Source: JAKFEW01 sp036675505 (lineage in GTDB: Bacteria > Cyanobacteriota > Sericytochromatia > S15B-MN24 > JAQBPE01). From it: a stretch of 63,625 nucleotides of DNA. The notes beneath the pieces are model-generated. The model ran no database searches. It saw nothing but the letters and a program-made list of their open reading frames with translations, and was not told where the DNA came from. Below, one piece after another: positions 25,157 to 33,829 of this stretch (its first letter is position 1; each line of letters starts with the position of its first letter). The translations under genes were made by a program, and so were the position numbers. The stretch spans positions 1 to 63,625 of the forward strand of contig JAKFEW010000091.1 of assembly GCA_036675505.1 (NCBI GenBank). Reading direction: 5' to 3'.

Positions 25157-26572
25157 TCAGAAGCGGAAGTAGATGAAGTCCTGATCGGTGCCGTAGCTCA
25201 TCATGGTGACCAGCACGGCCGCCGCATACACCAGGCCGCGCACCGGCGCGGGCGTGTCGTTGAGCCAGCCGCGCACCTGGTCGGGCCAGCGCTCGCGCGC
25301 AGCCCACTCGGCCCAATGGAGCGCGTAGAGGCTGGTCAACAACAAGCCCATCTGGGCGGTCGCCCGCGTCGCGTCGAAGGTCCAGAAAGCGCCCATCGCA
25401 CCCAGCATGGCGACCGCGACGTCGAGGTCCGGCGCACGGAACAGCACCCAGCCGGCGCTGGTCAGCAAGAAGAAAGCGCCGATCGCGCTCACGCGGTAGG
25501 CCAGCCCCGTGAAGACGCCCCAGCCGAGGCGGCGCTTGAGCGCCCCCAGCCCGCGCTGGCCGAGCAGCAGCGCGCCATGCCAGGCGCCCCACAGCACGAA
25601 GGTCCAGCTCGCGCCGTGCCACAAGCCCGAAATCAGCATGGCCAAGAACAGATTCAGCTGCGCCCGCGCCACGCCCGACCGGTTGCCGCCCAGCGGGATG
25701 TACACGTAGTCCCGGATCCACTCCGAGAGCGTGATGTGCCAGCGCCGCCAGAACTCGCTCGCGTCCGCCGCGACGTAGGGCGTGCGGAAGTTCTGGCGCA
25801 GCGTGTAGCCGAACATCAGGCCGATGCCCACGGCCATGTCCGAGTAGGCCGAGAAGTCGTAGTAAATCTGGAACGCGAACAGCAGCGCCGCCGACCAGGC
25901 GTCCGCGAAGCTCAGGTGCCAGGGCGCGGCGAAGAGCCTGTCGACGCCGGGGGCGAGGTGGTCGGCGATCGCCACCTTCTTGAAGAAGCCCCAGGCGAAG
26001 AGCCCGAGGCCGAGGCGGAACGCGTGGGCGTCGAAGGCCTTGCGGGTCGTCTCGGCGATCTGGGGGAAGAACTCGTGGCCGCGCATGATCGGGCCCGCGA
26101 TCGAGTGGCCGAAGAACGAGATGTAGACCCAGAACTGCAGATAGCTCGGCGCGGGCGCCAGCGCCCGGTAGCGGCGGTCGACCAGGTAGCTGATGTGCTG
26201 GAAGGTGTAGAAGCTGATGCCGATCGGCAGCAGCACGTCGCGCACCCACACAGGGTCGAGGAACGGCAGCGGCAGCCAGGGGTACAGGTTCGCGGTCACG
26301 AAGCCCGCGTACTTGAAGAAGGCCAGGTTCGCCACGTTGAGCGCGATGCCGAAGCCCATCAGCGCCCGGCCGCGGGGGCCCGTCACCGCCTCGCCGAGCG
26401 CGTAGGTGGTGAGCGAGGCCACCAGGAACAGCACCAGGTTCGGCCAGCCGGCGGACGCGTAGAAGAGCGCGTTCGCGAACGCCAGCAGCCACAGCCGCGC
26501 GGCCGGCAGGCGCCAGTAGAGCGTCAGGGTCGCCAGGCAAAACAGGATGAAGCTCAGGCTCTGGAACAGCAT
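25157..26572 (-). CDS. MBOAT (AlgI-type) O-acyltransferase (1)
   Basis: 471 residues with about 11 helices. AlgI-type features are clear: LLPIGISFYTFQHISYLVD near 125, FFKKVAIADHLAP near 200, IYYDFSAYSDMAVGIGLMFG near 236, EFWRRWHITLSEWIRDYVYIPLGGNR near 271, and the invariant catalytic histidine in LISGLWHGASWTF near 318. It takes acyl groups across the inner membrane for transfer to extracytoplasmic glycans. The C-terminus DFIYFRF is the usual end of this subfamily. It probably pairs with the SGNH protein at 24041-25138, which is encoded convergently rather than in an operon. Confidence 0.93.
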   Translation of the reverse strand: MLFQSLSFILFCLATLTLYWRLPAARLWLLAFANALFYASAGWPNLVLFLVASLTTYALGEAVTGPRGRALMGFGIALNVANLAFFKYAGFVTANLYPWLPLPFLDPVWVRDVLLPIGISFYTFQHISYLVDRRYRALAPAPSYLQFWVYISFFGHSIAGPIMRGHEFFPQIAETTRKAFDAHAFRLGLGLFAWGFFKKVAIADHLAPGVDRLFAAPWHLSFADAWSAALLFAFQIYYDFSAYSDMAVGIGLMFGYTLRQNFRTPYVAADASEFWRRWHITLSEWIRDYVYIPLGGNRSGVARAQLNLFLAMLISGLWHGASWTFVLWGAWHGALLLGQRGLGALKRRLGWGVFTGLAYRVSAIGAFFLLTSAGWVLFRAPDLDVAVAMLGAMGAFWTFDATRATAQMGLLLTSLYALHWAEWAARERWPDQVRGWLNDTPAPVRGLVYAAAVLVTMMSYGTDQDFIYFRF

Positions 26573-26601
26573 CGGCGGCCCTTCAGGCGCGGCCCGGCGG
26601 C

Positions 26602-27510
26602 TCAGCCCTCAGGCGAGGCGCTCGGGCTCGGCGAGGGCGAAAGGTCCACGTCCGGCGAAACCTCGGCCGTCGGCATGTCGGCCGGGGTCGGCGAGGCGCT
26701 CGGCGGGCGCGGCCTCGCCGGGTCGGGCGTGACCAACACGCCCGACTCGACGTAGTCGATGCGCATGGTCGCCCAGCCCGTCGGGCCCACCGGCTGGTTC
26801 GGGAAGGCGCCGAACCAGAGGCGGCTCGGGCGGCGCAGGCTCTGGAGCCGCGAGAGCTCCGCGTCGTCGAGGATCACCCGGTAGGTGCCTTTGCCATCGC
26901 ACTCGAGGCGGAAGCGATGCGGGGTCTTCACTTTCAGGGCGTCATCGGGGGCCACCGCATTGAGGGTCGTGCTCTCGGTCTTGAAGTAGAAATTGACTGT
27001 GTTTCGGAAGGTCAGCCAGCGCATGAAGGGCTCGGTGACGCCCGGGTCGGCGGCAGAGGCCGGCGGAACGTAATCGACGTTGAAGCCCGAAATCCGGCCG
27101 AGCGAGCTCATCTCGTAGCGCAGCTCCAGGTAGTAAGGACCGACCTTCGGCAGGTTGTCGTCTACCGGCACCACCAGCGGGAAGGTCGCGACCCGCCCGC
27201 CCACGAGCATCTCGAGGTGGCCGTCGGCCACGAGCACACGGCCTTCGCGCTCGAAGACCTTCCAGCGCGTGATATCGAGCTTGTCGCCATCGAAATCGTC
27301 GCGGAAGAACACGCCGGGCGCCAGCGCAGAAGGGCTCGCGGCAGGGGCCGTCGGCGAAGCGCTCGGCGGGCCTGTGGGCGACGCGGCCACCGAGGGCGAA
27401 GGCGAAAGGGGCGACATCGTGACACCAGGGTCGACCGGCGTGCCCATGATGCAGGCCCCGAGGGCGAGCGGCGCGGCCAATACGGCGAGGTGCCGGGGAT
27501 GGAGCTTCAC
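26602..27510 (-). CDS. Lipoprotein with concanavalin-like domain
   Basis: 302 residues from a GTG start (ribosome site AGGAAGGA). A lipoprotein signal ends LAAPLALGAC at residue 19 with Ile/Met following. A Ser/Pro/Thr-rich linker (residues 25-75) leads to a domain at about 78-265 opening with VFFRDDFDGDKLDITRWKVFE, the typical start of a laminin-G/DUF1080-like jelly-roll fold that binds or cleaves glycans. The tail is again Ser/Pro-rich (SPSPSPSASPEG). A TAGAAT box sits 40 nt upstream. It lies 29 bp upstream of the MBOAT gene on the same strand and may be cotranscribed with it. Confidence 0.78.
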   Translation of the reverse strand: MKLHPRHLAVLAAPLALGACIMGTPVDPGVTMSPLSPSPSVAASPTGPPSASPTAPAASPSALAPGVFFRDDFDGDKLDITRWKVFEREGRVLVADGHLEMLVGGRVATFPLVVPVDDNLPKVGPYYLELRYEMSSLGRISGFNVDYVPPASAADPGVTEPFMRWLTFRNTVNFYFKTESTTLNAVAPDDALKVKTPHRFRLECDGKGTYRVILDDAELSRLQSLRRPSRLWFGAFPNQPVGPTGWATMRIDYVESGVLVTPDPARPRPPSASPTPADMPTAEVSPDVDLSPSPSPSASPEG

Positions 27511-27549
27511 GGCGGCGATTTCCTTCCTGGGGCGGAACGGGGCGCCCAT

Positions 27550-27555
27550 ATTCTA
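27550..27555 (-). promoter_or_regulatory. -10 box of the lipoprotein gene
   Basis: TAGAAT on the minus strand, about 40 nt before the GTG at 27510. Confidence 0.45.
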
Positions 27556-27603
27556 ACCCGATAACTCCGACGACGCGGGCGCGCCCCCGGTTCCAGGCCG
27601 ACA

Positions 27604-27612
27604 TGATAGAAT
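27604..27612 (+). promoter_or_regulatory. Extended -10 of the methylmalonyl-CoA epimerase gene (leaderless type)
   Basis: TGATAGAAT; TAGAAT ends 7 nt before the ATG at 27620. It is back to back with the divergent TAGAAT at 27550-27555. Confidence 0.55.
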
Positions 27613-27619
27613 TCCGCCC

Positions 27620-28069
27620 ATGATGAACCCGTTTCCTGGCATCGGCCCGATCGATCATATCGGCATCGCGGTCGCGGACCTGAATCAAGCGCTGGCGTTT
27701 TACCGCGAGACCCTCGGCATCCCGCTCGTCGAGATCGAGGAGGTGGCCGACCAGCAGGTGCGCACGGCGATCTTCTTCACAGGCACCGGCCGCCTCGAGC
27801 TGCTCGAGGCGACCAGCCCCACGAGCCCGATCGCCAAGTTCATCGCCAAGCGCGGCGAAGGCATCCACCACCTCGCCCTGCGCGTCGACGACCTGCGCGC
27901 GAAGCTCGCCGAGCTCACCGCCGCCGGGATCCAGCTGATCGACAAGGAGCCGCGGATCGGCGCGGGCGGCCACCTGATCGCCTTCGTGCACCCCAAGGCC
28001 ACGGGCGGCGTGTTGCTCGAGCTCTGCGAGCCGTGCCCCCCCCACCCCGACGAGCCGTCGCGCCATTGA
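27620..28069 (+). CDS. mce: Methylmalonyl-CoA epimerase
   Basis: 149 residues, the normal size of the VOC-fold enzyme that interconverts (R)- and (S)-methylmalonyl-CoA. Metal ligands are visible: His in IDHIGIAVADL (residue 12), Glu in GRLELLEATS, the paired histidines in GEGIHHLALRVDD, and Glu in GGVLLELCEP. The neighbouring sucCD supply succinyl-CoA chemistry on the same pathway, but the mutase genes are not in the window. The stop overlaps the TTG start of the hydrolase. Confidence 0.93.
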   Translation: MMNPFPGIGPIDHIGIAVADLNQALAFYRETLGIPLVEIEEVADQQVRTAIFFTGTGRLELLEATSPTSPIAKFIAKRGEGIHHLALRVDDLRAKLAELTAAGIQLIDKEPRIGAGGHLIAFVHPKATGGVLLELCEPCPPHPDEPSRH

Positions 28070-29226
28070 GCGGTGTGCGGCTGCGCGCGCTGCTCGGCGC
28101 GAGCCTCGCGCTGAACGCCATGCTCGCGGTCGGCCTCTGGCGGAAGACGGCCGACACGCGGGCCTTCTACTGGGCGCGCGCCACCGCGACGCCGAGCCCC
28201 ACCCAGGCGCCGACACCGCTCGACGAAGAGCGCCTGGCCTCGCCCCCGCCGGCCGCCCCCCCGCCGATCGCGCGCGAGCTCGCGGCGACGCGGCCCGCCA
28301 GGGCCTACGCCGGGCAATCCGGCCCGGCCTTCGAGGCCTGGCGCCGCGCGGTCAGAGAGGCGCTCGACGCGGCGCTCGGCGGCACCACGGCCGAGCCTGT
28401 GCGCGAGGCGCGCCTGGTGACGCGCACGACGTTCCCCACGGTGGTGCGTGAGAAGCACTTCCTGCGCCTGGTCGACGGCACCTGGCTGCCGGCCTACCTG
28501 CTCACGCCGCGGGGCGGCGGCGGGCGCCGTCCCGCCGTGCTCGCGCTGCCCGGCCACGACGCCCCGCAGCCCGATTGGGGGCGCGGCGCGGCCGCCGTCG
28601 CCGAGGTGGGCGGGCCGCGCAACTACCTGGGCGGCTTCGGCATGAAGCTCGCGGAGGCCGGCTACGTGGTGTTGGCCATCGACGTGGCCGGCGTCGGCGA
28701 GCTCGCGCCGCTCGGCTACATGGACCTCGCACACCGCGGCCTGCTCATCGACCGCCCGCTCGCGGGCCGCATGGTGTCCCAGGCCCGCGCGGCGCTGGGC
28801 TGGCTGGCCGCGCGGCCGGGGGTGGCGCGCGTCGGCACGGCCGGTCTCTCGCTGGGCGGCATGCTGGCGCTCTACACGGCCGTGCTCGACCCCCGCGCGG
28901 CCTTCGCCGCGGACGCGGGCTACTTCCTCTCCTACCGCGACCTGCCCGCCGAGGCGGCCGCCGTGAGCTTCCTGCCGGGCATCCTGCGTGCGGCGGACCT
29001 GCCGGACGTCGCGGGTGCACTCGCCCCGCGGCCGCTGCTGGTCCAGGTCGATCCGCGCGACCCGATCGCGCCCGCTGCGGACCTCGCGGCCTACGCCCGG
29101 CGCACCGCCGCGGCCTACGCCGGAGCAGGCGCGCCCGGGGCGTTCACCTTGCAGACCCACGCGCGCGGGCATGCGCTTGACGCGGCGGGCCTCGCGGGGT
29201 GGCTGAAGCATGTGGTCGGGGTATAG
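28066..29226 (+). CDS. Membrane-anchored alpha/beta hydrolase (dienelactone hydrolase/acetylxylan esterase-like)
   Basis: About 386 residues. An N-terminal helix (LLGASLALNAMLAVGLW) and a Thr/Pro/Ala-rich linker precede the hydrolase domain from about residue 115. The nucleophile elbow is GTAGLSLGGMLAL near 270, the acid is in VQVDPRDPIAP near 331, and the histidine is in ARGHALDAAG near 372. The strand/oxyanion segment is PAVLALPGHD. The location suggests extracytoplasmic ester cleavage. A TTG at 28066 overlaps the mce TGA and is the best start; GTG at 28033 or 28075 are alternatives. Confidence 0.78.
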   Translation: MSGVRLRALLGASLALNAMLAVGLWRKTADTRAFYWARATATPSPTQAPTPLDEERLASPPPAAPPPIARELAATRPARAYAGQSGPAFEAWRRAVREALDAALGGTTAEPVREARLVTRTTFPTVVREKHFLRLVDGTWLPAYLLTPRGGGGRRPAVLALPGHDAPQPDWGRGAAAVAEVGGPRNYLGGFGMKLAEAGYVVLAIDVAGVGELAPLGYMDLAHRGLLIDRPLAGRMVSQARAALGWLAARPGVARVGTAGLSLGGMLALYTAVLDPRAAFAADAGYFLSYRDLPAEAAAVSFLPGILRAADLPDVAGALAPRPLLVQVDPRDPIAPAADLAAYARRTAAAYAGAGAPGAFTLQTHARGHALDAAGLAGWLKHVVGV

Positions 29227-29233
29227 CGCGGCC

Positions 29234-31540
29234 ATGAGCGCCCTGCCGGTCACCGACGCTGCCCCGGGAGCGCGCCCGCCGTCCGCGGCCTGGCGCCCCT
29301 GGCTCTTCGCCCTCATCGCGCTGCTCGGCCTGCTCATCGCCTGCTTCCCCACGGCCGTGACGGGCCACGCGGCGATCGACGGCGCAGGGCGCCTGACCTA
29401 CCTCGACGCGCTCTACGAGCCGAGCGGGCCGCCGCTCGCGCGCATGCTCTCCGATGCGTCCACCGAGACCCTGCACCAGCCCTGGGACGCCTGGATCATC
29501 CGCACCATGCGTGGCGGCGAGCTGCCGCTCTGGCTGCCGCACAACGGCTTCGGCGCCCCGATCCTGGGAAACGGCCAGACGGCTGTCTTCAGCCCCTACA
29601 AGTGGTTGCTGTTGCCCTGGACCGACGGGGCCTGGAGCACGGCCTTCGTGCTCGGGCGCCTGGCGATCGCAGGCGCCGGCGTGCTCCTGCTGGCGCGCCA
29701 CTTCGGGCTCTCGCCGCTGGCCGGGCTGCTCGGCGCCGGCGCGTTCATGCTCCATGGGTTCTTCCTGCACCACCTGCGCTTCCCCGAGGTCCACGTCTAC
29801 GCCTTCTTGCCCTGGGTGCTGCTCGCGACCGAGCGCCTGCGCCGCGCCCCGGACGCGCGCGGGATCGGGCTGATGGGGCTCGCGATCGGGGTGACCGGGC
29901 TGCTCGGCCACCCCGAGCCGGCGCTCTACACGGCGACGGCGGCCGGCGTCGTCTACGCCGTGGCCGTGCTGGCCGAACGCGCGCAGGTGGGCCGGCGGGC
30001 GCTCGCGATGCTGCTCGCGGTGGGCCTGGGCGCCCTGCTGAACATGGTCGTGCTGCTGCCCTTCTTCGAGTTCGTGCGCGACAGCCGGTCGTACCTCTTC
30101 GAGGGCCGCCACTTCTTCGGCATCACCTTCCGGCACATGATGACGTTCTCGATCAGCCACCTGTTGATCCCCGACGGGCCGCGCTTCGTCTTCGAGCACT
30201 TCGTGGGCATCCCGCCGCTCGTGCTCGCGGGCCTCGGGCTCGGCCGCTCGGCAGCGCGCAGGCCGGGCCTGGTCCTGCTCGGCCTCGGCGGGCTCGCCTA
30301 CCTGGTCTTCCCGCCGGCGAACGTGGTGCCCGCGCTGCCCGTCTCGCCGAACTCCTTCTACGCGACGCCGCTGATCGCGCTCGGGCTCGCGCTGCTCGCG
30401 GCCGCGGGCCTCGACGCGCTGCTCGCGGCCCCGCGCGGGCGGGCCGTGCTCGGGGCCGGCGTGGCGGCCGGCCTGGTGGCGTTGGCGGTGGCGCGCTACC
30501 AGCTCTTCGCGCCTTTCAAGACCTTCGGTGACCTCACGCCGGCGCTGCCCTTCCTGGTCGCGGTGGCCGTGCTCTTCAGCCTCCAGCGGCTGCGCGCGTG
30601 GCCGCGGCCGCTGCTCGCGGGCACCTTGTTGGGGCTCACGGCCCTGAACCTGGGGCTCGCCGTCCGCGCCGTCGTGATCCCGCTGCCGCCCTTCCACTAC
30701 CCCGCGACCCCGATCCTGGCCCACCTCAAGGCCCAGCCCGGGCTCTTCCGCGCCGCGGGCGGCATGGCGGCCCTGCGGCCCGACACCAACCTGCTGCATG
30801 GCATCGCCTCCGCCGAGCACGTCGACGCTTTCTACCTCCGGCGCTACGCCGACTATTGGGACGCCACCACGCGGCGCCTCAGGACCGAGGGCTACGAGCC
30901 CGACCTGCTCGACCTCGCGAACGTGCGCTACTTGGTCGTGGCGCAGACGAAGGCGGGGGCCGGCCTGCGCCGCCAGGTGGCCCAGGCGCCTGCGCGCTTC
31001 CCCTTGCGCGTCGCGCAGGCGCGGGCCCACCTCCACGAGAACCTGACGGCGCTGCCGCGCGCCCGTGTGCTCCACGCGGCCGAGTTCGTGCCGCTGGGCT
31101 CGCCCGAGGCCTTGCAGCGGCTGGAAGCGCGGCCGGCGGCCTGGCGGCAGACGGCGCTGGTCGAGACGCCGGACGGCCAGGCGCCCGCCGGCTGGCGCGA
31201 CGCGCCGGGGCCGGCCACGCCGGTCGAAATCGCGTCGTACGCCGCCCGGCGTGTCGAGCTGACCACCCGCCTGGCCCGCCCGGGCATGTTGGTGCTCGCC
31301 GACCTGTACGCGCGCGGCTGGACGGCCGAGGTGGATGGCCAGGCCGCGCCGATCTACCCGGTGGACGTGGCCTTCCGCGGCGTGCAGCTCGGCGCAGGCG
31401 CCCACCGCGTGGTCTTTCGCTACGAGCCGCGCAGCGTGACGGTCGGCCTCGCGCTCTCGTTGCTGGCGCTGCTGCTCTGCCTGGCCGCCCTGGCCTGGCC
31501 GACCAGGCGGGCGCCTGCGTCACCCGACCAGCCGGCCTGA
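29234..31540 (+). CDS. YfhO-family multi-spanning membrane protein (2)
   Basis: 768 residues, paralogous end to end to the protein at 21568-23931: QPWDAWIIRTMRGGELPLWLPHNGFGAPILGNGQT near residue 80 and a closing YARGWTAEVDGQAAPIYPVDVAFRGVQL segment before a last helix. About 12 helices and a large C-terminal soluble region are predicted. Such GT-C-like proteins glycosylate extracytoplasmic polymers. The ATG at 29234 is chosen; TATAGC ends 6 nt before it. An in-frame ATG at 29210 lies inside the hydrolase gene and is less likely. Confidence 0.87.
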   Translation: MSALPVTDAAPGARPPSAAWRPWLFALIALLGLLIACFPTAVTGHAAIDGAGRLTYLDALYEPSGPPLARMLSDASTETLHQPWDAWIIRTMRGGELPLWLPHNGFGAPILGNGQTAVFSPYKWLLLPWTDGAWSTAFVLGRLAIAGAGVLLLARHFGLSPLAGLLGAGAFMLHGFFLHHLRFPEVHVYAFLPWVLLATERLRRAPDARGIGLMGLAIGVTGLLGHPEPALYTATAAGVVYAVAVLAERAQVGRRALAMLLAVGLGALLNMVVLLPFFEFVRDSRSYLFEGRHFFGITFRHMMTFSISHLLIPDGPRFVFEHFVGIPPLVLAGLGLGRSAARRPGLVLLGLGGLAYLVFPPANVVPALPVSPNSFYATPLIALGLALLAAAGLDALLAAPRGRAVLGAGVAAGLVALAVARYQLFAPFKTFGDLTPALPFLVAVAVLFSLQRLRAWPRPLLAGTLLGLTALNLGLAVRAVVIPLPPFHYPATPILAHLKAQPGLFRAAGGMAALRPDTNLLHGIASAEHVDAFYLRRYADYWDATTRRLRTEGYEPDLLDLANVRYLVVAQTKAGAGLRRQVAQAPARFPLRVAQARAHLHENLTALPRARVLHAAEFVPLGSPEALQRLEARPAAWRQTALVETPDGQAPAGWRDAPGPATPVEIASYAARRVELTTRLARPGMLVLADLYARGWTAEVDGQAAPIYPVDVAFRGVQLGAGAHRVVFRYEPRSVTVGLALSLLALLLCLAALAWPTRRAPASPDQPA

Positions 31541-31582
31541 GGCGGCCGAAACGCGCCCGATTGGTCGCTCGCCTCCGCTTCA

Positions 31583-31591
31583 TGCTAGAAT
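31583..31591 (+). promoter_or_regulatory. Extended -10 promoter of sucCD
   Basis: TGCTAGAAT, giving a leader of roughly 50 nt before the sucC ATG at 31647. A TTGGTC at 31561 is a poor, over-spaced -35, so the extended -10 probably carries recognition. Confidence 0.55.
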
Positions 31592-31646
31592 CCCTCGCGT
31601 CTCGCGATGTTGCGGGCGTCTAGGCATACTGAGGAGTAACCAGCGG

Positions 31647-32789
31647 ATGAAGATCCACGAGTACCAGGGCAAGCTCCTGATGGAGCGATTCAACATCCCG
31701 ACCACCAAGGGCCGCGTGGCCGACACGCCCGATGACGCCAAGCGCATCGCCCAGGAGATCGGCAAGAAGGTGGCGGTCAAGGCCCAGGTTCACGTGGGCG
31801 GCCGCGGCAAGGCCGGCGGCATCAAGATCGCGAACAACGCGGAGGAGGCCTACGAGGCCGCCCGCGCGATCCTCGGGATGGACATCAAGGGCCTCAAGGT
31901 GAAGAAGGTGCTGGTCGAGGAAGCCGTCGAGATCGCGACGGAGTACTACGTGGGCATGCTCTTCGACCGCGACGAGAAGCGTGTGATCATCATGGCCTCC
32001 TCGGAAGGCGGCATGGAGATCGAGGAGGTCGCCGAGAAGTCCCCCGAGAAGATCCGCAAGGTCTGGGTCGACCCGGCCGTGGGCTTGACCGACTTCCAGG
32101 TCCGCCAGCTGATCTTCGAAGGCGGCTTCGACAAGAAGCACGTGAAGGAAGCGACCAGCTTCCTCAAGAACCTCTACCAGCTGATGGTCGCGTGCGACGC
32201 CGACATGGCCGAGATCAACCCGCTCGCGATCACCACCGACGGCCGCATGATCGCGGCCGACGCGAAGATCACGATCGACGAGAACGCGCTCTTCCGCCAC
32301 AGCGACCTCGCCGGCTGGAAGGAGTCCGAAGAGGGTCATGAAATCGAAGAGGAAGCGGCGCGCCGCGGGCTCACCTTCGTGCACCTCGGCGGCAACATCG
32401 GCATCATCGGCAACGGCGCGGGCCTGGTCATGACCAGCCTCGACGTGGTCAGCCGCGAGGGCGGCCAGCCCGCGAACTTCCTCGACATCGGCGGCGGCGC
32501 CAAGGCCGACGTGGTCAAGAACGCGATCGAGGTCGTGCTGATGGAAGAGGGCCTCAAGGGCATCATGATCAACATCTTCGGCGGCATCACCCGCTGCGAC
32601 GAGGTCGCGAAGGGCATCCTCGAGGCCACCAAGGACATGACCAACCTGACCGTCCCGGTCGTCGTGCGCCTCGCCGGCACCGCCGAAGAGGAAGGCCGCG
32701 CGATCCTCGCGACCTCGCCCAAGTTCCACCCCGCTGCCAGCATGCAGGACGCCGCCCAACAGGTCGTCGCCCTGGCTGGCCTCAAGTAA
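31647..32789 (+). CDS. sucC: Succinyl-CoA synthetase (ADP/GDP-forming), beta subunit
   Basis: 380 residues, normal length. ATP-grasp features: MKIHEYQGKLLMERFNIPT at the start, KVAVKAQVHVGGRGKAGGIK near 50, MVACDADMAEINPLAIT near 185, and the CoA-side FVHLGGNIGIIGNGAG and NIFGGITRCDEVA blocks. It catalyses substrate-level phosphorylation in the TCA cycle with SucD. Ribosome site GAGGAG. Spacing to sucD is 18 bp. Confidence 0.98.
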   Translation: MKIHEYQGKLLMERFNIPTTKGRVADTPDDAKRIAQEIGKKVAVKAQVHVGGRGKAGGIKIANNAEEAYEAARAILGMDIKGLKVKKVLVEEAVEIATEYYVGMLFDRDEKRVIIMASSEGGMEIEEVAEKSPEKIRKVWVDPAVGLTDFQVRQLIFEGGFDKKHVKEATSFLKNLYQLMVACDADMAEINPLAITTDGRMIAADAKITIDENALFRHSDLAGWKESEEGHEIEEEAARRGLTFVHLGGNIGIIGNGAGLVMTSLDVVSREGGQPANFLDIGGGAKADVVKNAIEVVLMEEGLKGIMINIFGGITRCDEVAKGILEATKDMTNLTVPVVVRLAGTAEEEGRAILATSPKFHPAASMQDAAQQVVALAGLK

Positions 32790-32807
32790 GCCCCGGAGGA
32801 CCTCAAG

Positions 32808-33692
32808 ATGAGCATACTCGTCAACAAGAACACCAAGCTGCTGGTCCAGGGCATCACGGGTCGTGAAGGCGCGTTCCACACCAAGCAGATGATCGAGGCC
32901 GGCACCCAGGTGGTGGCCGGCGTGACGCCCGGCAAGGGCGGCAGCCAGGACGCCAACGGCGTGCCGATCTTCGACACCGTCCAGCAGGCCGTGAAGGCCA
33001 CCGGCGCCAACGCCTCGATCATCTTCGTGCCGCCGCCGTTCGCGGCCGACGCGATCCTCGAGTCGCTCGACGCCAAGCTGCCCCTGGTGGTCTGCATCAC
33101 CGAGGGCGTGCCGCTCCACGACATGATCAAGGTCTACGCCCAGCTCGAGAAGAGCGAGTCGCGCCTGGTCGGCCCCAACTGCCCCGGCGTGATCACGCCC
33201 GGCGAGGCCAAGCTCGGGATCATGCCGCACCGCATCTTCAAGAAGGGCAACGTCGGCCTGATCAGCCGCTCGGGCACGCTCACCTACGAGCTGGTCGCCG
33301 AGTGCTCGAGCCGCGGGCTCGGCATCAGCACCTGCGTGGGCATCGGCGGCGACCCGATCATCGGCATGCGCTTCATCGACTGCCTCAAGCTGTTCGAGGC
33401 GGATCCCGAGACCGAGATCGTGGTGATGGCCGGCGAGATCGGCGGCTCCGACGAGGAGGTCGCGGCCGAGTACATCAAGACCATGAAGAAGCCGGTCGTC
33501 GGCTTCATCTCGGGCCGCACGGCGCCCGAGGGCAAGCGGATGGGCCACGCGGGGGCGATCGTGTCGGGCAACAAGGGCACGGCCGCGGGCAAGGTGAAGG
33601 CCCTGACCGAGGCCGGCGTGCCGGTGCCCTTGCGCATGCACGAGGTGATCGACGAGGTCGAGAAGAAGCTCAAGTCGCTCGCGAAGGTGTAG
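32808..33692 (+). CDS. sucD: Succinyl-CoA synthetase, alpha subunit
   Basis: 294 residues. CoA-binding Rossmann region LVQGITGREGAFHTKQMIEAG at 12-32, PNCPGVITPGEAKLGIMP near 124, and the phosphohistidine loop GRTAPEGKRMGHAGAI (His near 247). Operon with sucC. Two strong hairpins follow within 130 bp. Confidence 0.98.
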   Translation: MSILVNKNTKLLVQGITGREGAFHTKQMIEAGTQVVAGVTPGKGGSQDANGVPIFDTVQQAVKATGANASIIFVPPPFAADAILESLDAKLPLVVCITEGVPLHDMIKVYAQLEKSESRLVGPNCPGVITPGEAKLGIMPHRIFKKGNVGLISRSGTLTYELVAECSSRGLGISTCVGIGGDPIIGMRFIDCLKLFEADPETEIVVMAGEIGGSDEEVAAEYIKTMKKPVVGFISGRTAPEGKRMGHAGAIVSGNKGTAAGKVKALTEAGVPVPLRMHEVIDEVEKKLKSLAKV

Positions 33693-33710
33693 CGAGCGAG
33701 AAAATAGCCT

Positions 33711-33739
33711 GAGGCCCGGCGGTGTTACCGCCGGGCCTC
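33711..33739. terminator. Strong hairpin after sucD
   Basis: Perfect 12-bp stem GAGGCCCGGCGG/CCGCCGGGCCTC with a 5-nt loop, 18 nt after the sucD stop. There is no T-tract, so it may act as a 3'-end stabiliser or a factor-dependent terminator. Confidence 0.6.
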
Positions 33740-33776
33740 GCCGCACATGCCGATCTGCTGGGTTAGTGCAATAAAC

Positions 33777-33811
33777 GAAAGCCCCTGTATCACGTTGGTA
33801 CAGGGGCTTTC
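33777..33811. terminator. Bidirectional terminator between sucD and convergent lipoprotein gene
   Basis: 13-bp perfect stem GAAAGCCCCTGTA/TACAGGGGCTTTC with a 9-nt loop. The A/T ends of the stem give short U-runs in both directions. It sits between convergent genes ending at 33692 and 33830. Confidence 0.75.
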
Positions 33812-33829
33812 TAGCGCTGGGCCTTCGCC

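Noticed and set aside
29144..31405. 753-codon minus-strand open frame opposite YfhO gene 2
   Set aside because: Mirror frame of a recognised membrane protein; no domain, low-complexity composition.
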